Shown: in pieces, positions 51,777 to 62,635 of the stretch | Position numbering within the stretch: the stretch's first letter is position 1 | Layout: every line of letters starts with the position of its first letter | Origin: Clusia tigrina | Taxonomy: Eukaryota; Arthropoda; Insecta; Diptera; Clusiidae | Direction of reading: 5' to 3' | Assembly (NCBI GenBank): GCA_920105625.2 | Contig: OV050033.1 | Span: 16,698,001 to 16,762,000, forward strand | Length of the DNA: 64,000 bases | The notes under the pieces: generated by a model | The model's input: the letters and a program-made list of their open reading frames with translations, nothing else | The model's database searches: none | Told to the model about the DNA's origin: nothing | Program-made: the position numbers and the translations under genes

Positions 51777-53178
51777 TGGATGTTCGTGAACGGTTTTGAT
51801 TTTAAACTGTTTTGAAGTAATTTGCAAAAGAATGCAAAGTGTGTGTTGAAATTGTGTGCAGGAGTAATTGAAATTAAATGCCATTCGGCCAAAGTGCACA
51901 CAAAAATTCAGTTAATTTCAAATAAAGTTGCTTGAGTGCATAAATAAACGAATGTAATTCAAAGCAGGTAATAAATTTTCGGATAAATTCGTGAAAAATC
52001 GTTGCCAAAAAAATAAACGAAAAGCAAAGGAATTGTGCGAACGAACCTCAGCCGAGCTCGCATCGCATCCTTTATAGATTTTACACGCAGGATACGTGCT
52101 GAAAGCCCAGCGGTGTTGCGTGGCAGGCCGAGCAAATATGTGCGGAAATTCTTGTGAAGTGTTTTGTGTTGTGTGCGCGTACATATTCACGGTGGTGTGC
52201 GAGCCTGTTGGTTAATTTCAGTTGAGGAGGGGACGCCGAGTCCTTCCCAAACAAAAAAGTAAACCAATTGGCCGAAAACGAAGTAAGTGAGCGTGCGAGA
52301 AAAGCGGAATTTTGCGTGCTAAAGTACCAAAAATAAACCGTATAACGAATTCCAAAGATAGACCACGGGCGAGGAAACGTGAACGTTGTTGGTAGGCAAG
52401 CGTAAATGGCATTAATTAAACCCGCCAAAGGATTATCAGTGATAAAGTGACGTATTTGCTGCTAAGCACAGAAGAAGAAAAAACAAAACAAAAATTTTCC
52501 GCTAATTACACTGAAACATGAAATGAAACAGCACGGGCAGGAGTAGCACAGCAGACGCAATCCGGACGCCGAAAGCGAATGCACGTGCGAACCAGTTCGA
52601 AATTAATCAATTTTAAAGGTTCTCCGAAGCGGGCGTTAAGGTCATGTTAAGAGCGTATTAAATCTCGAAGATTTCCAGAGCAACAAGCTTACAGTCTAAA
52701 TCCGTGGTATAAACAAGGACCTTAGGCAGAGGAGCGCGCGGGTTTCCTACAAGAACTCACACAAAAGAATATACAAAGAAATTAGAAAGAGAAAAGAAGT
52801 GGGAAGTTGACGTGATTTTTGTTAATTAAAAATTTCGACGAAAATATCGGTGCAAATTATATGCGAAAGTAAACACAATCGACAAACCAACAACAACAAC
52901 AATAAGCGAAACAATACCCCACAAGAAAAACAAGAATAGCGGCAACAGCAAAGGCCAAAGTAGACCATAACCACTGCGGCTACACCTACAAGAGTGGAAA
53001 AAGGTTTCAGAAGCAGACCAAAACAAGCGCATAAATCATTTCCCCTCGCGCAGTGAGAGTAAGGATAAAAAGGCTTTTAAGTTTGCTATTAGAGGTTAAA
53101 TTTGCATTTTGTTTTATTTCGTTATTGGGGCACACTCACACGTTGGGGTCTGGGACCGACATCGCGTGAGTGTTGACA

Positions 53179-53212
53179 CTTGGTTGTAGTAAAAACGAAA
53201 ACTACAACCAAG
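53179..53212 (+). promoter_or_regulatory. kek1: Perfect 12-bp stem hairpin in the kek1 leader
   Basis: CTTGGTTGTAGT (53179-53190) and ACTACAACCAAG (53201-53212) are exact reverse complements separated by the A-rich loop AAAAACGAAA. As RNA this would form an uninterrupted 12-pair stem about 390 bases before the start codon. It could regulate translation or mRNA processing, or be a palindromic protein site in DNA. Function is inferred, structure is seen. Confidence 0.75.
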
Positions 53213-53300
53213 CAGGACATTTCATAAAAGCAAAGAAAACCAAAAATGGACTCATGATTTCATGCTGAAATGAATGTATGAAAAGTTAATGAATGCTCAA

Positions 53301-53594
53301 CATATCCAGTGAAACGGTCAAGCAGCTCATATCCTGCAAGAATTCATATCAGACACCACACTGAAAGTGCAGCACATATCCTGCAAGTAATCATATCACA
53401 GACTCCACTAAAAGTGCAGCACATATCCTGTGAAATCTTTGTAACCACTCTCAAAGCAGTTTCCACACCATATCAGACTTAGTTTTAATATAAAACCAGA
53501 CTAGGAACAACTAAATTCATATCCTTAGACATGTCATACTTCGTGGGGCGCCCATAAGCGTACTTATTCAGGTAAACTAGCAACAAATCATATC
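53301..53594 (+). repeat. kek1: CATATC cluster with a 47-bp tandem repeat, just upstream of the kek1 ATG
   Basis: CATATC occurs at 53301, 53328, 53345, 53375, 53392, 53422, 53469, 53518 and 53589, nine times in 294 bases, the last one 12 bases before the ATG. Part of this comes from a 47-base tandem unit starting at 53322, 53369 and 53416 (GCAGCACATATCCTG...), but at least four copies lie outside those units. It may be a homotypic cluster of protein or RNA-binding sites. Confidence 0.8.
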
Positions 53595-53605
53595 AGCCTC
53601 ACAAT

Positions 53606-56470
53606 ATGCAGCGACAGAAGATTCGCTACAAGACTTCACACCGTGCAGCAACACAGCATCTCATTAGCCGCAGCATGAGTTGCCTCTGGGCCAATTTGCT
53701 GCTCTTGTCGGTGCTGGTGATGCTCCTCTCACCAAGTGCTACCCTGGCCACGCGCTACAATCGCCAGAATCATGCACCGTATGCGGGCGGTAATCACAAC
53801 ACTCCCGCTGCCGCCTCAGCCTCTGCTTCGTCAGCGGCTTTCCCCAATGATGCCAATGCCAATGCCGTGTACTCGCACAATCGCCACACGAACAGCAAAC
53901 ATCAGCCCAACAGCAACAATGATGTCTACTCTGTGGCGGACAGCCAAGCCATGACGGACGACTACATGGCCCAGTTCGGCCAGCCGCCCTACTCCAGTGC
54001 CGCCGACAACACGCTGATCGTGAACCAGCAGCAGCTGAGCAGCTGCCAGACCGTGTGCGCCTGCAAGTGGAAGGGCGGCAAGCAGACGGTCGAGTGCATC
54101 GATCGCCTGCTCATACAGATACCGGAGAACATTGACCCGTCCACGCAGGTGCTGGACATGTCCGGCAATAAGCTGCAGACGCTGTCCAACGAGCAATTCA
54201 TACGCGCCAATCTGCTCAATCTGCAGAAGTTGTATTTGCGCAACTGCAAGATCGGCGAAATCGAACCGGAGACATTCAAGGGCCTGACCAACCTGGTGGA
54301 ACTGGACTTGTCGCACAATTTGCTGGTGGTGGTGCCCTCGCTGGCTCTTAGTTATATCTCATCGCTCCGCGAACTCACTCTGGCCTCCAATCACATACAC
54401 AAGATCGAGTCCATGTCGTTTGCGAGTACGCCCGCCCTCCACAAACTGGACCTCTCCCACTGCGACATACAAACCATAGCGCCGCAGGCCTTCGAGGGTC
54501 TGCAGGGACTCACCTTGCTGCGCCTGAACGGTAACAAGCTAAGTGAGCTGCTGCCCAAAACCATTGAGACGCTGAGTCGTCTGCACGGCATTGAGCTGCA
54601 CGACAATCCGTGGCTGTGTGACTGCCGTCTGCGGGATGCCAAATTGTGGCTTATGCAGAAGAATATACCGTACCCGGTAGCTCCGATGTGCGCCGGCGGG
54701 CCAGAGCGTGTCATCGATCGCACCTTTGCGGACCTGCAAATCGACGACTTCGCCTGCAAGCCGGAGATGCTGCCCATCAGTCACTACGTGGAGGCCACCA
54801 TGGGCGAGAACGCGTCGATCGTGTGTCGCGCCAAAGCAGTGCCGACCGCCGTCATCAACTGGTACTGGAACGGACGCCTACTGGCCAACAACAGCGCCTT
54901 CAGCTCCTACCAGCGCGTGCACATGTACGAGGAGGGCGTGTTCGAGAAGCGATCGCGCCTGGTTCTCACCAATGCGCAGGAGACCGATTCGAGCGAGTTC
55001 TATTGTGTGGCCGAGAATCGAGCCGGCACAGCGGAGGCCAACTTCACGCTGCACGTCAGCATGCGCGCCGCAGGCATGGCCTCCTTAGGCAGCGGTCAGA
55101 TAGTGGGCTTAAGTGCGGCCCTAGTCGTGCTAATACTGTTTGTGCTGCTGGTCATTATGTTCCTGCTGATGCGTCTGAAGCGCCAACCCTACACGGAGAG
55201 CAAGACGCCGAACCATTTGGAGGTGATCACCAGCGTCAATCACCAGAACTCGATCACGAACAAAACGCAGCAACCCACCGGTAACGGCAGCATTGGCGGC
55301 GTTGTCATAGCCAACGGTGCCATCCCCAACTGTGTGGACACGGCGGGTACCTTGGAGCGCAAGGGCAACGCCGTACACGGCAGCAACGACTCCAAGTTTG
55401 CCAACCCGGTGCAGAAGCCGCCACGCCTCACCGATCTGCCCTACTCAAGCAACAATTACGAGCACGGCGGCAGCGTTTTGTCGACAGCACCCTGCTTCAT
55501 CTCACCCACCGCCTCGGCAGGCAACAATCCGGACCTGATCAATGACACGAAACGCTTTGGCAGCGATGAATTTGCCGACCTCAAAATACCCGCCATCCTC
55601 ACCGCCAATTTGTCAGGCGAGCTGGGCGGATCCAGTGGCGAGTACAGCCGGGCTGGTGGCTGCGACTCACTCTACCCGTCAGGCTTGTGGGAAAATGCGC
55701 CCGCCGGCACCTCGTCAGCTGACGACTTGTTTCTGAAACGCTACACTGACAAGACGCCCATCATGGAGTCCAACCATTTGTACGACCTGCACGAGCGCAC
55801 CACGGACTACTTCAGTAAAACATTTCCACGCACGCACTACAACAACTTGCAGTCGCAGGCCCCCGGCAACGCCATGGGCGGAAATCAGAACCCCTCCACA
55901 TCCTCTGCAGCGATGCTGCACGGTTCCGGCACTGGCATGGGTGTGGGCGCTCAATCGACCACTTCGACAGCAACCACAAATCTCTCGAACTCCTCGGGCG
56001 CCGCTGTAGGCGGCTACCCCAACGACTACGGACTGCCTCTGGTGCCGGGAGCGGAGCACCAACACAACCACCACCTGCAAATGCATCCGCTGCAGCAGCT
56101 CCACCAGCAACTCTCGGCCACAACGAGCAAAAACCTCGGTGGTAGTGGCAGTGGCAGCAACAACGCCAGTCCGCACTTCAGCAGTCGCACAATGCCACGT
56201 CTGCACGACTCAGCCGCCGAAGCGACCAACAGCTCACGATCGTCGCCCATCCCCCACGCACACCCACATGCACACGCCTTCGCACACCCACACGCACAGA
56301 CTTCAATACTACCCAACGGGCAGCCGGTGAACGCGAAGACGATACGCGTCTGGCAGAAGGGCGGCGTGCCGGTGCTGCCACCGGTGACCGCGCTGAAGCG
56401 AGCGCTCATCAGCAGTAGTCGCAACTCGCCGGACGAGGGCTACCAGGAGGGCTGCGGCACCGACGTGTAA
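53606..56470 (+). CDS. kek1: Kekkon-1: LRR-Ig transmembrane regulator of EGFR signalling
   Basis: A 954-codon uninterrupted frame. Met1 has A at -3, but Met24 (53675) opens the hydrophobic signal sequence MSCLWANLLLLSVLVMLLSP, so initiation at either is possible. After a low-complexity region (about 53-140) comes the N-cap (Cys147, 151, 153, 164), about six leucine-rich repeats (180-325), and the C-cap (Cys338, 340, 362, 384). Then an Ig domain (Cys407-Cys467, Trp419, DSSEFYC), a membrane helix (~498-522, then RLKRQ) and a ~430-residue cytoplasmic tail with a His-rich stretch (884-897), ending GTDV, a PDZ-ligand-like C-terminus. In Drosophila, Kek1 binds EGFR through its extracellular/transmembrane part and damps signalling in a feedback loop. 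Identification rests on close similarity of LRR, Ig and juxtamembrane regions to Kek1 as I remember it; another Kekkon paralogue is the alternative. Confidence 0.9.
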   Translation: MQRQKIRYKTSHRAATQHLISRSMSCLWANLLLLSVLVMLLSPSATLATRYNRQNHAPYAGGNHNTPAAASASASSAAFPNDANANAVYSHNRHTNSKHQPNSNNDVYSVADSQAMTDDYMAQFGQPPYSSAADNTLIVNQQQLSSCQTVCACKWKGGKQTVECIDRLLIQIPENIDPSTQVLDMSGNKLQTLSNEQFIRANLLNLQKLYLRNCKIGEIEPETFKGLTNLVELDLSHNLLVVVPSLALSYISSLRELTLASNHIHKIESMSFASTPALHKLDLSHCDIQTIAPQAFEGLQGLTLLRLNGNKLSELLPKTIETLSRLHGIELHDNPWLCDCRLRDAKLWLMQKNIPYPVAPMCAGGPERVIDRTFADLQIDDFACKPEMLPISHYVEATMGENASIVCRAKAVPTAVINWYWNGRLLANNSAFSSYQRVHMYEEGVFEKRSRLVLTNAQETDSSEFYCVAENRAGTAEANFTLHVSMRAAGMASLGSGQIVGLSAALVVLILFVLLVIMFLLMRLKRQPYTESKTPNHLEVITSVNHQNSITNKTQQPTGNGSIGGVVIANGAIPNCVDTAGTLERKGNAVHGSNDSKFANPVQKPPRLTDLPYSSNNYEHGGSVLSTAPCFISPTASAGNNPDLINDTKRFGSDEFADLKIPAILTANLSGELGGSSGEYSRAGGCDSLYPSGLWENAPAGTSSADDLFLKRYTDKTPIMESNHLYDLHERTTDYFSKTFPRTHYNNLQSQAPGNAMGGNQNPSTSSAAMLHGSGTGMGVGAQSTTSTATTNLSNSSGAAVGGYPNDYGLPLVPGAEHQHNHHLQMHPLQQLHQQLSATTSKNLGGSGSGSNNASPHFSSRTMPRLHDSAAEATNSSRSSPIPHAHPHAHAFAHPHAQTSILPNGQPVNAKTIRVWQKGGVPVLPPVTALKRALISSSRNSPDEGYQEGCGTDV

Positions 56471-56925
56471 GGCGCCTCCGACCGACCTTCCGCTGCACTG
56501 TAGAAACTTTGTGTAGATACGTTTTGACACACTGCTTCAGTTCGAAAGGCATTGTTTTGCTTCCTGTACTACTCTCATTTTAAGTTCATATTTGGTTTAA
56601 GGTGGTATCTTCCTGCTGACACAGGACTTTTACACACACACACATAAACTCATACATACACATACTCATACATACATACATAAAGTATTAGGCGACAGGA
56701 TTTTGTACTGATTAAACTAGCGAGGAGCGCGTGCTAAGTGGCGTAAACTAGAATGTGATAGTGTCTGCGTAAACAAATTGAAGATAATAAATGAAACTGC
56801 ATAAGTTGTTAAGCTAAACTGAAGTATACTCTTAGGCGTATATGCAAATGAATGTACATAAATCACAATAAAATTATGAAAGTAAAAATACAAATATTAA
56901 AATAACAAAAAAAAAAAAAAAAATA
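56471..56925 (+). other. kek1: kek1 3' UTR (proximal form)
   Basis: Starts after the TAA at 56468-56470 and becomes AT-rich. It contains a CA/CATA microsatellite at about 56632-56682. Canonical poly(A) signals are followed by a 17-base A run (56907-56923). That run may be genomic, or may have helped define a 3' end. A longer form using a later signal at 57254 is possible. Confidence 0.6.
56786..56872 (+). terminator. kek1: Two AATAAA polyadenylation signals of kek1
   Basis: AATAAA at 56786-56791 and at 56867-56872 lie 316 and 397 bases after the stop codon. A third at 57254-57259 would give a longer transcript. Which is used is not visible from sequence alone. Confidence 0.55.
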
Positions 56926-57974
56926 CTAAAATTACATTAATAATTAATCACTTTTGCTGTTAAATTAAATGTATACATTTGGTAAAAAGCAACAACAAAA
57001 ATATGAAAAAAGAATATATAAAAAATATGTAAAGCATAACAAATCCGTGTGTAGTGTTGAAGTTGTGAAAATACGCAAATGAGCAAAGGTAAAAAGGAGG
57101 AGAAAAGAAAACATAAAATTAATTAATAATGAATCAATTGCGAGTACTTTGAGCGCTACTTTAGCCCAGCGCCGACATGCAGACAACTCTCGAGCAGAGC
57201 AAAATGTTGTGTGTGCTAAATCGCAGCTATGAATTTAATGTAAGTTGGAAAACAATAAATCGATTTTACTCGAATGTAAATTATTTTATTGTTTTTGACT
57301 TTATTTGAGTTTGTTTCTTCTGTTTCTTTCAATACTCACTTTCGTTTCACTTGATTTGAACACAACCGAGGGAAGCCGAGGGACTCGCAAGTGCATAAAG
57401 TGTGGCGGCTGTAAATATATATCTTTAGCTTAGCATACGAGTATGATAGGTGAAGTAAGAAACTAAGAGATAGAGAGGGAGGAATGTACGTAAGGCTCTT
57501 AAATTTTTTCTGGATATTGAGCCCTAGTCTGTGAGTAGGACTCTTGACAACTTTGCCAAGTGGGGTTTTGTTTTTAGGCTTTCATTTTCTCCTTTATCAG
57601 ATATTCCATGTAGAGTCACACAAATTTATCAAAATCAATTTTTTCACAGAAGTTTAAAAAGATACCTGAATACACTCTAAGTTCAAGTCCCTCTGAAACT
57701 TCAATTGTATACTGCATTTAACCCTTCTAAGCCTATCGTAGAGATATTCAATATGTGTGGTGAGCTATAGGAACAATTAGGATATCATAACGAGATCTTC
57801 CTCGATACTCTTATCAATTTGTGTTACAAAATATTACTGAATTAGAGTCCTATTCAGTCACCCAGTCTAACCCAGAGTCCGCCCACTTCCAGACTCTCGA
57901 ATTTTCGAAAGTATGTTCAAAGAATTTGAAGATTGAAAACGTAGTCGGTGAATCATTCAACTACATAAAACAGT
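56926..57974. other. Downstream flank of kek1; possible distal 3' UTR
   Basis: AT-rich sequence with AATAAA at 57254 and a Pumilio-type TGTAAATA near 57410. It may belong to a long kek1 3' UTR, but I see nothing to decide this. No coding region. Confidence 0.35.
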
Positions 57975-58166
57975 AGAAACAGGACACAGTATGAGAATTT
58001 TTGCAATTATATAAGCAAGCTTTGAAGAACAAAACATACTTCCTGAAAGTTAAAAGGATTATAAAACAGGAGAAACAGGACACAGTATGAGAATTTTTGC
58101 AATTATATAAGAAAACTTTGAAGGACAAAACATACTTCCTGAAAGTTAAAAAGATTAATTTAGAAG
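57975..58166. repeat. 96-bp tandem repeat, 2 copies
   Basis: AGAAACAGGACACAGTATGA starts at 57975 and 58071. The two 96-base units are nearly identical, ending CATACTTCCTGAAAGTTAAA. A diverged and shortened single copy lies at 63026-63105, so the unit is also dispersed. Confidence 0.9.
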
Positions 58167-58689
58167 ATTCAGTTGAGGTGTTTTATACAAATTAATCATA
58201 TACACAAATTAATCAATAGATAAATGCTTGACAGGAGATGGAAAAATCAGGATATTTTAAACACAAAATACTTTTTTATTAGATCACAACGAATTTTGCG
58301 GCACTAAAAAGTTACAGTACTGGAATTAACCTTCGATTTAGTCTATATATTTTCTGCATTATATATATAATAATATATAATACAGAATATATAATATATA
58401 ATACAGGATAATATAATATATAGTACAGGATAATATAACAAATTTATTCTGTATATGCTTCAGACAAAAATAGTAAGGCCACTTTTCAGGATATTCAGAG
58501 AGAAATACCAACCACAGCCTTGTAAATTTTTGGTGCCACAAGATCCTTGCTTCGATTATAGCAAGAGTACTTGAATTTTGATTGTCCTTGTTAGGAGCAG
58601 ACTTACTACAGATTTGCTCTCTTTTCTCTTCAGTTTTTTATGAACTTTTCACTGCCTCCTTAACATTTGCATGAATGAACGAATGAAGT
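58167..58689. other. No gene seen; TATAATA-rich patch
   Basis: Contains a TATAATATATAATACAGGAT-type AT-rich repeat at about 58362-58438. No coding region. Confidence 0.45.
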
Positions 58690-59390
58690 AAAGAGCGAAA
58701 ATGTTCTTCGACCAATTTGATCTATTGCATTCCTCCTGCATGTACCTATTAAAGGTCTTCTATTAGTCCAATACTTCTAAGGAAACTTACTACAGAGTTG
58801 GGGTTCATTGCTCTAATGTCTCTGCCCTTGGGCCAGTAATGCCCCAGATATTTCTTACTACTGCTAGCTAAGGCTTCGCATTTTATTAGAAGGTGCTCTG
58901 GCGTTTCTTCTGCCTCCATGCGGAACCTACACGTGTTTACTGGTGAGAGTCCCAGTTTCATGAGGTGGCTTCCTAAACGACAGAGGCCTGTGAGGTGACA
59001 TGTCAGAGTTCTTAAATTGTTTTTACTTAACTGTAGACATAGAGCTGCACTTTTTGAGTTGTAATCCCCAATCATGTGCTTGGATTGTCTAAGTTTTGGT
59101 AGTGAAGCGTAGTAGCGTGATCTTCTGGATTTCTCTTCACGTCTTCATTTATCTGTCGTGTTATTTGCCCCTATGCTAAAGAATGGTTCAGGTCCAATAA
59201 AAGGTGTGGCTGCCTCATTCCTGGCAACTTTATCCGTTTTTCATTTCCAGGGATCCCAGTGTGTTCTGGGACCCATATTATGGAAAGTTTATTGAGGCTC
59301 CCTAACTTATTTAAAAGCTCTACGCATTCCCTGAACATATTTTTACAACACAACAAATTTTGTGTTCTTATTAGTTCAGTTACATGATTC
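58690..59390 (-). pseudogene. Non-LTR retrotransposon related to family A: RNase H end and C-terminus, frameshifted
   Basis: On the - strand 59356-59171 reads VELLNKLGSLNKLSIIWVPE and HTGIPGNEK, the end of RNase H. A one-base insertion after GNEK shifts the frame; in the corrected frame the DNA continues DKVARNEAATPFIGPEPFF, parallel to family A. The lower part (59075-58749) reads LRTLTCHLTGLCRLGSHLMK, then CRFRMEAEETPEHLL and ends FLRSIGLIEDL at a stop. In the finger the second Cys is Met. The 3' side has CAATAGATCAAATTGGTCG, like the family A tail. It is broken by at least this frameshift and 5'-truncated. Confidence 0.75.
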
Positions 59391-59948
59391 GCACAAGGAC
59401 TCTATCTTTAATTTTTTTTTAAATTTTCTACCATTTCTTGAGCATATCTCTTAAATTTTTTGATGTACTCGTACATGGAAAGTAATTTCATATGATTTTT
59501 GGAAATTGTCTTTTTTAATTTATTAGTTCGACTGAGATTTTATTTATTTGGAATTGTTATTTTTGTTATTCCTTCGTCTTATATTCCTTTAATTCGTAAT
59601 ATAATTTAATGGCGACATTGAAGCAAATACCAGGAGTAATGCCAGCAGGAAAATGTTTAAAACCGGAAATCTTTTCTAGGCTTAGTTATCTATTTTAAGC
59701 CCTTCCTCTGCCAGTCACATGGTTCAATCCCATGGTTTCTATAGGAATATTTCCTATTCTATCACACAGAGTGAGCTCTAATCTCTTCATATTTGGTCCA
59801 GTTTTATTCTACGAAGTTACTTGAAGTTACTAAGAAGTTAATCTTCAACTTAAAAGTAATATTCACCGATTCCTCAGAGAGACCCCATTTAGTTTGTGCG
59901 TTGTTTAAGTAAGAGATGTGATTCAATTAAACCAAATGTCTTCACACA
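59391..59948. other. No gene seen
   Basis: AT-rich intergenic sequence between the retrotransposon remnant and the 352-bp array. Confidence 0.45.
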
Positions 59949-60998
59949 TTCGATCAGGTTAATTTAGAGATTTATAGTTTGGCTCTTTTGAATAGATTAT
60001 CTTAACTGTAGATAGGCATTTAAGAGTGGCCGCCTAGTTTGCCAAAAATACACTTGAGCACACCTAATGGCCCATTGTGGTACCACGCTGTGGCGCCATT
60101 CAAGCACTGACTAAAAAGTTCTCTTACTTGGGATGGTGATAGTCAGCGCAAGGACAGTGTACTTCGGAAACTTTTAGGAAGTTAGGACAATATGAAAAAA
60201 ATTTAAACTTGGTATCTTTTGAGGTTCTCAGGAGCACTTGACAAACATGGGGAAGTCATTAACCCGTCACATTTTCAAAGGAAATTCCATTGTTAACACA
60301 TTCGATCAGGTTAATTTAGAGATTTATAGTTCGGCTCTTTTGAATAGATTATTTTAAGTGTAGATGGGTAGGTAGGAGTGGCCGCCTAGTTTGCCAAAAG
60401 TACACTTGAGCACACCTAATGGCCCATTGTGGTACCACGCTGTGGCGCCATTCAAGCACTGACTAAAAAGTTCTCTTACTTGGGATGGTGATAGTCAGCG
60501 CAAGGGCAGTGTACTTCGGAAACTTTTAGGAAGTTAGGACAATATGAAAAAAATTTTAACTTGGTATCTTTTGAGGTTCTCAGGAGCACTTGACAAACAT
60601 GGGGAAGTCATTAACCCGTCACATTTTCAAAGGAAATTCCATTGTTAACACATTCGATCAGGTTAATTTAGAGATTTATAGTTCGGCTCTTTTGAATAGA
60701 TTATTTTAAGTGTAGATGGGTAGGTAGGAGTGGCCGCCTAGTTTGCCAAAAGTACACTTGAGCACACCTAATGGCCCATTGTGGTACCACGCTGTGGCGC
60801 CATTCAAGCACTGACTAAAAAGTTCTCTTACTTGGGATGGTGATAGTCAGCGCAAGGACAGTGTACTTCGGAAACTTTTAGGAAGTTAGGACAATATGAA
60901 AAAAATTTAAACTTGGTATCTTTTGAGGTTCTCAGGAGCACTTGACAAACATGGGGAAGTCATTAACCCGTCACATTTTCAAAGGAAATTCCATAGTT
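59949..60998. repeat. 352-bp tandem array, 3 copies, carrying a retrotransposon tail
   Basis: TTCGATCAGGTTAATTTAGA starts at 59949, 60301 and 60653; GGGGAAGTCATT falls at 60249, 60601 and 60953. Both sets give an exact 352-base step. Units 2 and 3 differ at very few positions, while unit 1 lacks GGGTAGGTAGG and has several more changes. About 130 bases of every unit (from GGAGTGGCCGCC to AGTCAGCGCAAGG) are the inverted non-LTR tail also found at 10.7 kb; the remainder is unique in this window. Confidence 0.93.
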
Positions 60999-62570
60999 AG
61001 CCTTCCTACGTACATTCCATCTACCTTCCTTCCCAATACTCCGATCGTCGTTGCTTCGCCGTCCACATTTTGTTCACTTGCTCCCGAACAACTCTCTCCG
61101 AACTGTATAAATACACGAACAAAAAGAAAGAAATAACTAATTTACAGAAATTTGATTCCTACTACTTGAAGTAAGATTTAAATAGTTTGTACAGCACTGT
61201 CAGAAAAGAGAATAATTTTATATTTTTGTATTTCTGGAATTCGCATTATTTTACGCTTAAATTTAAACATTTAGTTTTTAGTTATATTTTTTTTTTTTTG
61301 TACAACTTATTTAAGAACAGTGTAAAAAGTAATTTTTAAGTAAGTGGAAATATTGAAAATAAACAAATAAAAAAAAATTAAATAAAACAAAAACATATTT
61401 TTATAGTATAGTAAAATATATTAAAAAATTAATAATTCAATGTTTTTTTTGTATACATAAATACATAAATTTACGAGAAACTGTTTCAAGAACAAATGCA
61501 TAAAAACAAAAGGAAACAAGAAAATTAAAGAAACAAAAAATAGAAATAGTGTGAATTAAGCCCCTGAAATGAGTAAAAACGAAGACCACAGAGGAAAGGC
61601 CCTTTAAAGAGAGTGAATATAAAAGTGAGCGAAGTTGCTACAAAAGGAAACACACCACACACACACAGATTCTCTGGCAAACAACCCAACAATAATATAT
61701 GAAATTATTATTAGGAGGATCGTGTGTGCGTGTGTGTGTGTGTGTGTGTGTAGAATAACCGATATGATTGAAAAGAAATTGCTCGCTAACTTTTTGCTCC
61801 TCGTCCTCCCCCCATTAAAGAAAGAAGTAATATAAAAGAGAGTAATGCACCCATTTTCTAACCCATTCAATTAAGACCCGTTATACTACGAGAGTAATGT
61901 CAATGTATTTGAGTAATCATAAGTAATTGAAAATAACAAAAGGTACTTTAATTACGAATACGCTAGTTTAACTACATAATATACACACATACTCGATCAC
62001 ACATACTCGTACATACTTACATTCATACATACATTCATGCATACATATATATACATATACATATAAACATATATAATTGATAATGAATGAAACATTGTAT
62101 TTATGCTTAGATGTGTAAGGTAAACCAAAGACTTTTTTCTTTGAATATAGTATAAAATAAAAGGGAAAAATAAAATTAAATTAAATAAAATACATACACG
62201 TATATATGAGCTGTAAGAACCCATATATAGGAAGAAGAAATTAAAACAAAACTGGAGTGTGTTTATTATTTGTTGCAAGGAGAGGTGGGCTGAAGGCCAA
62301 AGTGAAAAAGTAAGTATTGCAAAGGATGAATTGGGCAAAAGTTATGAAGAAGCTGTGCTTACACAGAAGAGGAACAACTCATCGTGCATTGCTGTGAGGT
62401 ACGCTGCGGGGTCCTTCCACTGTTGTAGCAGTTTGACACTAGCAGCCATATTACCACAGTATGGACACTATTATACCGAATAGAGCTGCATATATGTGAA
62501 GTTGTTTAGTGTAAGTACTGGTTGCCAAAGTAGTCAACTCTTCTCTAAGGAACACTATGCAGAGTATGAA
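60999..62570. other. No gene seen; AT-rich, GT microsatellite
   Basis: Contains a GT run at about 61722-61751, CATA/TACA repeats at about 61990-62070 and many AATAAA-like strings. TGTATAAATAC at 61103 looks TATA-box-like, but no downstream gene supports it. No coding region. Confidence 0.45.
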
Positions 62571-62635
62571 ATTACATCTGTGACCCTCTGCTTTTGCTAT
62601 TGAGCCAACAAGCTGAATCATTGTGCTTGACTCGT

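Larger units (their letters stand above)
51745..53605 (+). other. kek1: Putative kek1 5' leader region (1.86 kb)
   Basis: Between the predicted start and the kek1 ATG no coding region is seen. Base composition (AAG, GTG, CAA and ACAAC-rich) is like that of long 5' UTRs in flies. Several short upstream ATG frames are present, for example one beginning within the promoter at 51763. A strong donor-like GTAAGT at 52283 could start an intron, but no matching acceptor stands out, so whether the leader is spliced is not settled. Translation through such a leader may be regulated. Confidence 0.45.

Noticed and set aside
52283..52288. GTAAGT as a certain splice donor in the kek1 leader
   Set aside because: Good donor match, but no acceptor with a pyrimidine tract stands out before the ATG, so an intron was not annotated.
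53831..56424. Antisense and off-frame open frames across kek1 (up to 212 codons)
   Set aside because: Shadows of a GC-rich coding region; no independent domain, while the kek1 frame has clear domain structure.
61100..61110. TATAAATA as a promoter
   Set aside because: AT-rich context makes it a likely chance match; no initiator or gene follows.
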